Origin: Pomphorhynchus laevis | Lineage: Eukaryota; Acanthocephala; Palaeacanthocephala; Echinorhynchida; Pomphorhynchidae | Length of the DNA: 64,000 nucleotides | Direction: 5' to 3' | Assembly: GCA_012934845.2 (NCBI GenBank) | Contig: WNNJ02002980.1 | Location: 45,459-109,458, forward strand | Shown: one piece after another, positions 22,165 through 31,203 of the stretch | Layout: every line of letters begins with the position of its first letter | How positions within the stretch are numbered: position 1 is the stretch's first letter | Program-made: the position numbers and the translations under genes | Notes under the pieces: model-generated | Databases searched by the model: none | What the model saw: the letters and a program-made list of their open reading frames with translations, nothing else | What the model was told of the DNA's origin: nothing

Positions 22165-22400
22165 TATAAAACTGAAAAAAGTTGCCTATAAAACTAAAAA
22201 AGGTTGTCTATAAAACTGAAAAAAGTTGCCCATAAAACTGAAAAAAGTTGCCCATAAAACTGAAAAAGGTTGTCTATAAAACTGAAAAAAGTTGCCCATA
22301 AAACTGAAACAAGTTGTCTATAAAACTGAAAAAAGTCGCCTGTAAAACTGAAAAAAGTTGCCTATAAAACTGAAAAAAGTTGTCTATAAAACTGAAAATG
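22165..22400. repeat. 22-bp minisatellite, about 11 units
   Basis: Units of GTTGCCTATAAAACTGAAAA plus two A, with variants GTTGTCTAT, GTTGCCCAT and GTCGCCTGT, follow each other with little length change. The array starts about 65 bases after the transposase stop. It may be an expanded subterminal repeat of that transposon or an unrelated satellite. Confidence 0.92.
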
Positions 22401-22429
22401 ACTGTAACAATTATTTATTATTTATAAAA

Positions 22430-22640
22430 AAAATATTATTTATTTATTATTTATATTATTTATATTATTTATTCTTTAAATTATATAAAATCTTATAACA
22501 ATTATTTATTATTTATAATTATTAATTATTTAATTATTAAATTTTGATTTAACATTATTATTGTTTTTTATTAATTTATTTTTTTAATTTTATAATTATA
22601 TTAAATATGTAGACTCAGTTAGCTGATTTGTTTCTTGTTT
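22430..22640 (+). repeat. P-B terminal unit, AT-rich end
   Basis: TTATATAAAATCTTATAACAA, a TTTATTATTTA tract and the closing word AGACTCAGTTAGCTGATTTG match other P-B tails. The close recurs at 38672-38712 and, on the minus strand, near 23955-23980. Confidence 0.6.
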
Positions 22641-22961
22641 CCATAATCCAGAATATAATGTATGTTCGTGAGATAATATACCTCACGAACTATATACCTT
22701 ACTATAAACATTTTACACGTTTTTATACTATCATTTTTAATGAAAATTTGTACATGCAAAAGCGTCAATTTAAAGCAATGTCCGCTTTATAAAAGATTTT
22801 TTAAGAAAGCATATGATACTTACGAAATATTGTCAATATCAAGAAAATAGCCAGAAACGTTGTTATTAAGATTGAAACGGACGCATTAAAGTAAAGGAAC
22901 GGCGCTTGTGTTAGAATGTTGCCCATCTTCGATTTTCGATTGCAAATGCGTGTTCTCCAAA

Positions 22962-23706
22962 AATCACATGTTTTTTACACTGTACGAGTGCATATTACAA
23001 GTTAACTGCCGTGAAGCTTTAATGAGTCATGTTTATATCAATTTTTGCGTTGTATAAGCCGTAACTTGTCTAATATGGAGTTAACTTTGACTGCACGTGA
23101 ATTCAGTTAGGGTTATTGCTTACAAAATAAACTAGATTGTAGCTACAATCGAAACTGGATTAATATTACAAGCTCGTTTTTATAGCTCCCTATTTAAATC
23201 GTATTGATAGGGAAAGATATTTAGCTAAAAAGTATATCAAGTATTTGCATTGAAACAGAATGCAAAATCTTGCTAAAGAGATTGGAAAATATCGAAATAA
23301 AAAAGAAAAAAAGATATTCTATAAATGAACCAACAAAATAATATTTTAGTATGTTATCAACATATTTAGAATTAATTATGTAGCTATTATTAGATAAAAC
23401 AATTTAGAAATCTATAAAGACATATTTTACATTGATTTGAACAGTTGATAACTTTTAAGAACTTTATTTTAAATAAAGTTTATAAAAACTAGGACAGTTG
23501 ACAGAAAAATGTTCTAGTCAATATTGTGCAGAAAAATGTTATAGTCAATATTGTGATTTAAATATAAACTGTGGTCTACAATAACGCTACTTAGTCCCTT
23601 TTTGAGTGTGTATTTGTGTTGTTTTAATATAGTCTCTAATGGTTGGCCTTTTTGACCCACATATTAAAAATTTAAATCTTTAGTACTTAAGTATTTTTCT
23701 AATATG
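22962..23706. repeat. ~720-bp dispersed repeat, copy 2
   Basis: Same orientation and nearly the same sequence as 1343-2060, with scattered single-base changes. It contains an extra tandem copy of a 22-bp word near 23500-23560: 'AATGTTCTAGTCAATATTGTG' is followed by a second version reading AATGTTATAGTCAATATTGT. The left flank (22640-22961) shows no feature. Confidence 0.85.
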
Positions 23707-23949
23707 GTTTTTGTCACTCCACGTGCTACATTGGCTATTACATGGTCTCTTAAACGTGATCAGATGAAGCAGTTTGCATTTTAAAGCGTAAACACTTGGG
23801 ATGCGAAATATTTTTTAAAGCTAATAATTAATCAAACTTGCCTGAAAAATAAAAATCAAGTCGTAACCAATACAGTATTGGTTAGTATTTCTGACAAAAG
23901 TCATATTACCGTGAAAACAAAGTAAGCAGGTCAATAATAACTTGTCAGT
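23707..23949. other. No gene recognised
   Basis: AT-rich spacer between the dispersed repeat and a P-B unit. Confidence 0.4.
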
Positions 23950-24515
23950 AGAACAAATCAGCTAACTGCGTTACGTATTTAATATAATTATAAAATAGAA
24001 AAAATGCTATACCGAAATTTTATAATTAAATAATAAATATAAAAGATTTTATATAATTTAAATCAAGTTTAAATAAAAAAATTGAAATTTAAAATAAAAG
24101 TCAATTTTTATGAATTAACTAATAAATAACAAACGATGCATCAGAATAAGGTTTAGAAGTCATCAGGAGGAACAGCTGTGTTATCAGGTTTCGCTTCCTA
24201 TTCCTCGACCCAATATATCAGCGAAGCTAAATACATGCTAATGACGTGTTTATTCTTATTAAATTTGATTATTTAGTAACCTTATTCTAATGCAAAGCAT
24301 ATCATTTTTAAAAATTTTCCTCAAATGATTTGTAATTTATTTTTAATATTATTGTTGATTTATATATTTTACTATTTTCTGTTTGCTTGTTTTTTTATAG
24401 CAACCTAGTTTAAAATATGTATCTATTAAAATATTTAAATGATTTTGAAGAAAGCCAATATCGTTACAAATTGTTGCAATTCTTAAAATTTCATTATTTA
24501 ATGTATTATATTATT
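23950..24515 (-). mobile_element. P-B Penelope 3' unit (coding end plus structured repeat)
   Basis: Reading on the minus strand, 24515-24320 corresponds to the end of the P-B coding region also seen at 24688-24996, and 24310-24150 is the structured ~190-bp repeat in a divergent version (TTTAGCTTCGCTGAT … GAAGCGAAACCTGATAACA). The AT-rich tail follows to about 23950. It lies head to tail with the longer P-B copy at 24516-26127, a tandem arrangement typical of Penelope-like elements. Confidence 0.7.
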
Positions 24516-26127
24516 CTGGAATAAGGCTTAATCAGAATAAGAATTAGAGGTCATCAGGAGGAACTGCTATGCTATCAGGTTTCGGCCCCTAACTCCTCTA
24601 CCCAACATAGCAGCGGGGCCAAATACATGCTAATGATGTATTTCCTCTGAAATAACTATCTAGTATCTTATTCTAATGCAAAGTATATTATTTATTATCC
24701 ATCCATAAAAATTTGCCACTTAAGAGTTTAAATTTATTCTTTATATTATTGTGTTGATTTATATATTTTACTATTTTCTGCTTGATGTTATTTTTATAGT
24801 AACCTAGTTTAAAATATGTATCTATTAAATTATTTAAATGATTTTTAAGAAAGCCAATATCATTACATATTGTTGCAATTCTTAAAATTTCATTATTTAA
24901 TGTATTATATTTTATATTATATGGTATGCATGAATGCTCATGCAAAACTATGTTTCTTGTAAATTTAAATATGTCATCTTTACTTAAAACGAACAATACT
25001 TATAACGAATAATATATTTTTTTAAATTAATAAACATTTGCAACAGTTTGGGATTAAATTGTTTTTCTGATTGAATTGTTCTTTATCAGATTACGAAGGT
25101 TGCTAATCGATTTTTAATCGAATGAATTTTGCTACAATTTTTATTTATGACACAAACAGAAAAGTTTAAACTTGCATGCTTTTTACAAACTTCGTCGTGA
25201 AGCTTAACACATAATGCGCCTATCACAGACGCCTAGCTCCCAAATGGGGCTTTTCGACCTTAGTCTACTCATTACTACAGTTTTATTTATAAATCTTGAA
25301 TTTATTTTTTACACAGATTATTAAAGATCAATAAAGATATTCCGACAAATATAACCATTTTAATGTAAAATAAATGTTATATTTCCCAATATTTTTCGTT
25401 TAGAGTATCAAAATTATAATAACATTCCCTTTTTTGCGAATTGTAAATGTTTTCACAAAACTTCTAAATGCCGATTTCTTCAATGTACAAATATGCCACC
25501 AAACACAGCCAGAAATTTTAATTTGGTAGATACATTTTGCCCATCACTGGGTTGATACACGTTAATTGTTTCTGAAGGACACTATCATCTATGTTTGCTT
25601 TTATACATTCTTCTACAGCATGTACTGATGTTTCAAACACTTGAGTCAACGTGCCTATAATTTTCTGATTTTAATTGTTTGTACGGCTCTAATTTATAGT
25701 CATCATAATCCCAAACCACTGCCTCTTTGCTTTTATCTGCCTTCCTTACCACCACGTTTTCGTTACATATTAGAGTCATAAGAGATTTAACATACCTTTA
25801 ATTAAAATTACTATTACTGGCTGTGTTTGGTGGCATATTTGTATATTTAATAATATCCTGTGATTTGAAGAATCTATTATTTTCCAAGTCAGACATGTCA
25901 TTTTCTTTAGGAAATGCTAATTGAGAAGTTTTTCTAAAAGATTTGAATAGTTTTTGCCGATTAAACTTCCGGGGCACAGGACAGAAATCTAGTACCAAAC
26001 TTAACGCTTCTATTTGTTTTGGTTTTAATGTAATTTTAGATATGTTTGTGACAAGTTGTTGCGTATTTATATTCGGAGATGGTATTTGTCTACGTTTATC
26101 AACAAAACGTCTATTTGGATAGTACAT
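24516..26127 (-). mobile_element. Penelope-like element family P-B, decayed
   Basis: Three RT landmarks are readable on the minus strand. The N-terminal frame 25798-26127 contains ITLKPKQIEALSLVLDFCPV, like the 'LTxxQxxLLxxGLxFxPxP' entry of Penelope RTs. At about 25690-25745 a frame reads VVVRKADKSKEAVVWDYDDY, the 'KPADKGGxxVVW' motif of these RTs. The frame 24688-24996 (HEHSCIPYNIKYNTLNNEIL … LNNLIDTYFKLGYYKNNIKQ) resembles the C-terminal end. The catalytic centre (YxDD block) is missing, apparently deleted or replaced, and no GIY-YIG domain is seen. A structured repeat follows at 24690-24530. The element is old and dead. Confidence 0.75.
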
Positions 26128-27177
26128 TATGCTCCTTAATTCATTTTCTGTAATTTGTTTTTGAAATTGAAATTTCTTTTTTCAATTTGATACATCGATT
26201 GTATTCACTGTGATCAATCGCAGAATGCGTAGTATTATGGATGTAGGCTCAGTACTTTCTAACAATTCTGGCAAGACTTAATTCTGCTTGATGTAGGATG
26301 GAATTCCATTGTTTCTTTAACATTTTTGAAATTGTATCTGGAACTTGAGACATTGACCCTATATTCTTTTGTATTTTAAGTCATTCGGTACCTTTCATTT
26401 AATTAAATATAAGTAAAGAAATTGAGTATGAGCACGAGCTCTAGCGTTGAAAATTGATAACGGGGTCTTTTGACAGACTCGAAGAATAATATAGGAATCA
26501 AAATCATTATAATAATTTGTTAACCGTCGCCTTTGATCCATATTTCACACGGATTCAAACTGAAAATAAATTTAGAAAATTCGTTTAATACAAATTTATT
26601 AATAAAGGCTTTAAAGGCCAAGTTTAATACGCGTTTCGGAAAAAATCCTTCTTCAGTCGTGCTCACGAACTCATCGTACGTTTATATACATTTTGCTGAT
26701 TCAGCAAATCAGAGAGAATTCACGTCAGTCTGTAAGTGTTAATCGTATTTAACCCGTTTTTAAATCTAACATCAACTGACCGACCTAGTAATTTTCTGTG
26801 TCTTTTCTACTTGAATCGTCTGGAAAGTTGCTCTGGATAATTTTAATTTTAAAACTGTGAGCAGTGTATTTTAACACGTGCTGGACGGCACTGTCATTAT
26901 TTTCTTTCTTCGTTTTTATATTGGATCTTCTCAAATTACTTCGAGAGCAATGCAACATCACTAAAATACAAAATCAAGGGCGAATTTAATTGTAGATCGA
27001 AGAACAAAATATATTTACTATAGTGTACAACTTACGTATATTGGACAGACTAATATAATATATTTACTATAGTGTACAACTTACGTTTATTGGACAGACT
27101 AGTGGATCCATGAATGTAGGAAATAATTTAAGAAGATCCTATATAAAAACGAAGAAAGAAAACTATATATATATAAC
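26128..27177. other. No gene recognised; ~50-bp tandem duplication
   Basis: A 69-codon plus-strand frame (26533-26742) has no known motif. The word AATATATTTACTATAGTGTA plus the following 25 bases occurs twice at about 27007-27051 and 27057-27101. The latter pair lies just before the inverted repeat of the P-A element. Confidence 0.5.
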
Positions 27178-27658
27178 GAATAGTTGCTAGGTCACACGAG
27201 GTGACTTTCGCATTGAAAACCAGCTACAGAATCCTTCCTTCATGATATCCAATTCCATACACCCTGACTACTAACGGCCACATTGCCACAGCCGTTTTCG
27301 TTTCGCCCGCTTTTTGCCACATGTTGGTAGCCCCGGGCTCATCAGAAGGCTGACTACCAACTCTTCGCCTTTTGAAATTTGATTTATCCGAGATTCGAGC
27401 TGTCGCTCTCCGTACTTGGCTTGCGCTCTTGACTGCTAGGCTACGAATCCAGGATTACCAGATTTCACACAGTATATGAAACCTTCCATCATGATATCGG
27501 GGCTACCAACATGTGGCAAAAAGCGGGCGAAACGAAAAACGGCTGTGACAATGTGGCCGTTAGTAGTCAGGGTGTATGGAATTGGATATCATGAAGGAAG
27601 GATTCTGTAGCTGGTTTTCAATGCGAAAGTCACCTCGTGTGACCTAGCAACTATTCAT
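27178..27658. repeat. Long inverted repeat at the 5' side of Penelope element P-A
   Basis: The arm 27178-27334 (CGAATAGTTGCTAGGTCACA … TTGGTAGCCCCG) is almost exactly complementary to 27497-27655 (CGGGGCTACCAACATGTGG … CTAGCAACTATTC), with about 160 bases between. The right arm ends about 60 bases before the P-A reading frame. Complex terminal arrangements with inverted or tandem pseudo-LTR copies are known for Penelope-like elements, so I read it as part of P-A. The left arm together with the spacer carries a hammerhead-like core on the minus strand. Confidence 0.88.
27261..27350 (-). ncRNA. Hammerhead-ribozyme-like core
   Basis: Reading the minus strand: GCCTT (27350-27346, stem I), CTGATGA (27345-27339), GCCCG (stem II, 27338-27334), a 24-base loop, CGGGC (27309-27305), GAAA (27304-27301), C at 27300, stem III arms AACGGC (27296-27291) and GCCGTT (27278-27273), then GTC (27268-27266) and AGGGT (27265-27261, stem I partner). 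All invariant core boxes and the GTC cleavage site are in type I order. Weak points: stem I contains two wobble pairs and stem III has an internal loop of 3-4 bases per side next to the core. Penelope-like elements are known carriers of hammerheads. No cleavage has been shown. Confidence 0.5.
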
Positions 27659-27715
27659 TATATATATGATCGTGCCTCAAGTAGGACCCTGCGAGTTAGA
27701 CCAAATCTACGCACA

Positions 27716-29227
27716 TTGACAGCAGCGGAAGTACATATGCTATACCTAACCGCATTTATAGACAATGACGTTATTCCAAAAGGACTACGACTGCAAAAAC
27801 GCATATGCCCAATTCTCAAAGACGTAGCGAAAGATAAAATTGCAGCACTGCAATCACAATGTGCACAAATCCTTCGAATTGCAGGTATTCAGCTAATGCA
27901 TACCCTTCGAAATTTCTATGGACGTGTTTATAATTCTTACTCTCCAAATAGGGATCAAATTTTGTATAATAGACTTATTCTGAAAAAGTGTCGAAAATTG
28001 TCAAAGTTAACAGGAAGATTTATTCACTCAAGTGAATTACGTTCAATCGCACATCATCCAAACAGAAGATTTCGTGGAACACAATCAACGATGAACAATC
28101 GACCTGTTGAAACCCATTTCAACAACGATTCCGATGACTTTATAAAAAATATGACAACAATGGAATTGAAAGATAATACCAAATCAGTTTTTGCTTTTGG
28201 ACTTAATTTTGCTACAAGTAAACGTGAGTTTAGCCGGTATCCCACAATGAAGAGTATCCGACAAACGTGTATCGAATGTTTTCAATATATAAAAGACACT
28301 ACATCGAAGAATGCTGCAATAAATGCAATGGGAAGAAAGATATTTATGAAATATTCAAATTTTCCTTCAAATTATCGATCTAAGCCCAATCTCACAAAAA
28401 CACAAGTTAAAGCTTTAAACGAACTAAGAAATCGGAAAGACATTGTAATTAAACCAGCTGATAAAGGTGGAAAGATTGTGCTCTGGGATTGGAACAAATA
28501 CATATCAGAAGCAAAACGACACCTCAATTCAGACACATACTCACAATCATCAAGTGAAGTTCTAGCACAAGCATCTGAACGAGTCTCGGAGTTTGTGTCC
28601 AAATATACACAGAAAGGCGAGCTTGACACAATAGAAGGCGCAAAATTACTAACGGGAAGCAATCTAGCAGGGTTCTATATGTTACCCAAGATACACAAAG
28701 ACAAAATACCTTGCCCTGGCCGACCAATAGTAAGCTGTATAGGAACTCCTACTGAAGCCTTATCTAGATGGGTTCATTTCAAATTAAAACCACTTTTACA
28801 AAATATCAAAGCTCATATTGAAAGTACCGATGATTTTTTGATGAAATTTGAAGAGATAAAACTTACCATTCCACAGAATGCTATCCTATTGACTCTCGAT
28901 GTGGAATCTCTGTACACAAATATTCCAACCAAAGATGGAATTGAAGCTGTGAGAGAAGCAACGAAATTATTGAATAATTTAACACCTGAAATGATACTGG
29001 ATGCAACAGAAATTGTTCTTCGTAATAACGTAATTCAATTTATGAACCAATTGTATTTACAAATATCAGGAACCGCAATGGGCACACCACTACCTCCTTC
29101 ATATGCTGTATTGTTCATGGATATGTTCGAAACGAATAAAATGTCTACAGCCAAACATAAACCACACACCTGGTTAAGATATCTAGACGATATATTCATT
29201 ATATGGACAGAGGAGAAGATGCATTGA
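27716..29227 (+). CDS. Penelope-like reverse transcriptase (P-A), C-terminally cut
   Basis: Open for 503 codons. Residues 1-200 are a basic N-terminal region. From about residue 225 the RT is clear: DIVIKPADKGGKIVLWDWNK near 243, LAGFYMLPKIHKD near 317, RPIVSCIGTPTEALSRWV near 335, LLTLDVESLYTNIPTKDGI near 390 (motif A, Asp), ISGTAMGTPLPPSYAVLFMD near 450 (motif B) and WLRYLDDIFIIW near 485 (YLDD, motif C). The DKG motif and the YLDD box identify a Penelope RT, the retroelement group closest to telomerase, rather than a LINE. The frame ends soon after motif C; the thumb continues in a different frame at 29271-29657 (FLDVTIDKEVIGSRTNYI). No usual start signal can be chosen; the first ATG is not upstream of a defined leader. 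Confidence 0.92.
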   Translation: MTAAEVHMLYLTAFIDNDVIPKGLRLQKRICPILKDVAKDKIAALQSQCAQILRIAGIQLMHTLRNFYGRVYNSYSPNRDQILYNRLILKKCRKLSKLTGRFIHSSELRSIAHHPNRRFRGTQSTMNNRPVETHFNNDSDDFIKNMTTMELKDNTKSVFAFGLNFATSKREFSRYPTMKSIRQTCIECFQYIKDTTSKNAAINAMGRKIFMKYSNFPSNYRSKPNLTKTQVKALNELRNRKDIVIKPADKGGKIVLWDWNKYISEAKRHLNSDTYSQSSSEVLAQASERVSEFVSKYTQKGELDTIEGAKLLTGSNLAGFYMLPKIHKDKIPCPGRPIVSCIGTPTEALSRWVHFKLKPLLQNIKAHIESTDDFLMKFEEIKLTIPQNAILLTLDVESLYTNIPTKDGIEAVREATKLLNNLTPEMILDATEIVLRNNVIQFMNQLYLQISGTAMGTPLPPSYAVLFMDMFETNKMSTAKHKPHTWLRYLDDIFIIWTEEKMH

Positions 29228-29270
29228 ATGACTTTGTAGCGCACCTGAATGAAGGACCGATGACATTCAC

Positions 29271-29657
29271 ATGCAACAGAAGTTCCCACCCCATTTTCTT
29301 GACGTTACAATTGATAAAGAGGTGATTGGAAGCAGAACTAACTACATTACACGACCTTACAGAAAACTAGAAACAACTGCAAAATATCTTCACAAAGCTA
29401 GCTTTCACTGCAGTACAACGAAACGATCCATGATACAAAATAAATTTAAGAGGATGATCAAAATTTCGAGTACATCAAATGGGAAGTGGGATGCTATAGA
29501 ACAGGTAATTAAATATCTTATGAAGAGAGGCTATCATAAACGTCAAATTGATCAGGAGCTAGAGAAAGTACGAAGTATAACAAGAAAGAAACTATTAGAT
29601 AAAGTCGAACCAAAAGAAAACAAAACTTTACGCTTACTCCCATATCATCAGCATTAA
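29271..29657 (+). pseudogene. Penelope RT thumb/linker segment (P-A)
   Basis: The frame begins inside PPHFLDVTIDKEVIGSRTNY, equivalent to the 'FLDxxI' block that follows the catalytic centre in Penelope RTs, and continues through ETTAKYLHKASFHCSTTKRS and IEQVIKYLMKRGYHKRQIDQ, the helical linker. It lies in a different frame from the catalytic part. It has no function alone. Confidence 0.8.
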
Positions 29658-29801
29658 GTGGTTTAAATCGGGACATGCTAAAAGCACACAAAGAGATTGA
29701 TATAAACGGAAGGCCGCCCATTGTATATTTTAGAGTCGAAAATACGATTAGAAAGCATTGTTTCCGCAAGGATCAAAGATGAATAAATAAGTGAAATCAG
29801 T

Positions 29802-30206
29802 GTGCCGAAAACCCAAATTCACTACTGTGAGCCATGCGATAAATCTCGTTGTAAAACATGTGGACTGATACCGATATCAAAGAGATTCTTCAGTAGCATA
29901 ACCGGCCTTAGTTACAATCTACGAGCAAACACAAACTGTATTACGAACAATTGTGTTTATTTGGCGACATGCGTAAGATGTGACAAACAATATGTCGGTA
30001 AAACCTCTAATGGTCTGAGTATAAGAATAAATAACAGACGTGCAGACATTAAAAAACGAAGTCCAACAGATAGAGCAGTAGCACACGCACTCACGCATCA
30101 CGCCTTAGAAACGTATAACTACATCATCATCGAAAGTGGTTTGGTGAATGCTCGAGTACGTAAATCGAGAGAGATGTTTTGGATTGCACAGTTAATGGCA
30201 GAATGA
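29802..30206 (+). CDS. GIY-YIG endonuclease domain of P-A
   Basis: A 134-codon frame opens with a cysteine cluster (CEPCDKSRCKTC near residue 9) like the zinc-binding linker that precedes the endonuclease in Penelope-like elements. The nuclease follows: NNCVYLATCVRCDKQYVGKT near residue 48 supplies the degenerate GIY and YIG strands, LSIRINNRRADIKK near 70 the conserved Arg/Asn region, and ESGLVNARVRKSREMFWIAQ near 110 the helix with the metal-binding Glu. It would nick the target for priming. Length is complete for a domain, and the frame shows no internal stop. It is separated from the RT by short spans in other frames. Confidence 0.88.
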   Translation: MPKTQIHYCEPCDKSRCKTCGLIPISKRFFSSITGLSYNLRANTNCITNNCVYLATCVRCDKQYVGKTSNGLSIRINNRRADIKKRSPTDRAVAHALTHHALETYNYIIIESGLVNARVRKSREMFWIAQLMAE

Positions 30207-30364
30207 CCAAAAGGCCTAACACAAGCTCCATCACTTATGTGGAAAGATATAACATAAAAAACGTGTTTGTGACACGCTATATTATATTAGTTCAACACCT
30301 AACTAATTATGACATAATTAATTATTGCTAACAATTCTGCTGTTTCTTTGTATTATAGATTGTT

Positions 30365-30395
30365 CTGAAGAAGTCCTAGTAAGGGACGAAACGTT
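30365..30395 (+). ncRNA. Hammerhead-like core at the P-A 3' end
   Basis: Sense to the element: CTGAAGA (30365-30371, fits CUGANGA), one extra A, GTCC (30373-30376), loop TAGTAAG, GGAC (30384-30387), GAAA (30388-30391), then CGTT. Stem II pairs perfectly. I find no convincing stem I or cleavage site, so it may be a minimal form acting only in a dimer, or a decayed one. Confidence 0.4.
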
Positions 30396-30462
30396 AAAAT
30401 AAATTATATTGTTTTTGGTCTTTACCGGTTCACAAAATTTTACTCTGAAAATATATGGACGA

Positions 30463-30465
<3 letters not shown>

Positions 30466-30546
<81 letters not shown>
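30466..30546. repeat. TA dinucleotide microsatellite
   Basis: About 40 uninterrupted AT/TA units directly after the P-A 3' end. It may have been the target or have grown from the element's tail. Confidence 0.97.
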
Positions 30547-30550
<4 letters not shown>

Positions 30551-30663
30551 GGGCTATATATATATAAGAAGGGCTAATCGCCCTTCTTCAATTATATGTT
30601 ATATATATAGAAGGGCTATATATATATAAGAAGGGCTAATCGCCCTTCTTCAATTATATGTTA
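30545..30663. repeat. Two tandem ~60-bp units, each with a GAAGGGC hairpin
   Basis: The unit ATATATAGAAGGGCTATATA … AATTATATGTT occurs twice. Each holds AAGAAGGGC-TAATC-GCCCTTCTT, a 9-bp stem with a 5-base loop. Read on the minus strand, TTGAAGAAGGGCGATTAGCC resembles the word found at 30765 and the stem II part of the P-A 3' core. Confidence 0.88.
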
Positions 30664-30764
30664 TTTATCTCTCAAACTATTTTTATCTTTTATATAATAT
30701 AAAATTTTATTTTATCTTTTTTATGAAACGTTTTCACATAAAAAAGTTTGGGAGATAAATTACA

Positions 30765-30815
30765 AACGATTGAGAAGGGCGAGTAGCCCGAAACGCCAAA
30801 TTAATAAATTTGGCA
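30765..30815 (+). repeat. Second Penelope-type 3' signature (decayed hammerhead-like)
   Basis: ATTGAGAAGGGCGAGTAGCC followed by CGAAAC and a perfect stem GCCAAATT-AATA-AATTTGGC. The order, a damaged CTGANGA box, GGGC/GCCC stem, GAAAC, long stem III, parallels 30365-30395. The element body to which it belonged is not visible. Confidence 0.45.
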
Positions 30816-31203
30816 CTGCTTTTTTTTGTCAGGTCTTTCTAATTATTTTCAAAATTGTACGGACGAATTTCAATTTGCGAATCCCCAACGATTTCTGGTC
30901 TCTAAACAATACCGATTTCTATATATACAGGAGAAGAAGAATCAAAATTACAATAGTAAGCGAATTAACATATTCAAAACAATATATAAAATTATAAAAT
31001 TATATATAATTTAAAAAATTATATTAGTATTATATTAAAAAATTATATTATAGTATTATCTATTATATTAGATTAGTTCCTTCGTGTACAAGTTAATTAA
31101 AGATAAACTTAAAGATAAACTATGTATATTATACAATATATATTATATATTATATAATATATTATTTATATTGTTTAATATATTATTTATATTAATTTAT
31201 TTA
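30816..31203. other. No gene recognised; AT-rich
   Basis: ATTATATTATAGTATTAT and ATATTATATATTATATAAT tracts dominate 31010-31200. Short plus-strand frames here are not credible genes. Confidence 0.5.

Larger units (their letters stand above)
27178..30440 (+). mobile_element. Penelope-like element family P-A with GIY-YIG endonuclease
   Basis: Coding order is RT then GIY-YIG endonuclease, the canonical endonuclease-bearing Penelope plan. The long inverted repeat lies 5' and a hammerhead-like core followed by a long TA microsatellite lies 3'. The coding region is broken in at least two places, so it is not autonomous, but the main domains are well preserved, making it younger than P-B. I cannot assign it to a named Penelope clade from sequence reading alone. 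Confidence 0.9.

Noticed and set aside
22165-22400. CRISPR-like array
   Set aside because: Units abut one another without unique spacers; it is a minisatellite in eukaryotic DNA.
27395-27465. tRNA-like words (GGCTACGAATCC, CTCTTGACTGCTAGG) in the spacer of the long inverted repeat
   Set aside because: I could not build an acceptor stem or a cloverleaf, and the spacing of the A- and B-box-like words is wrong.
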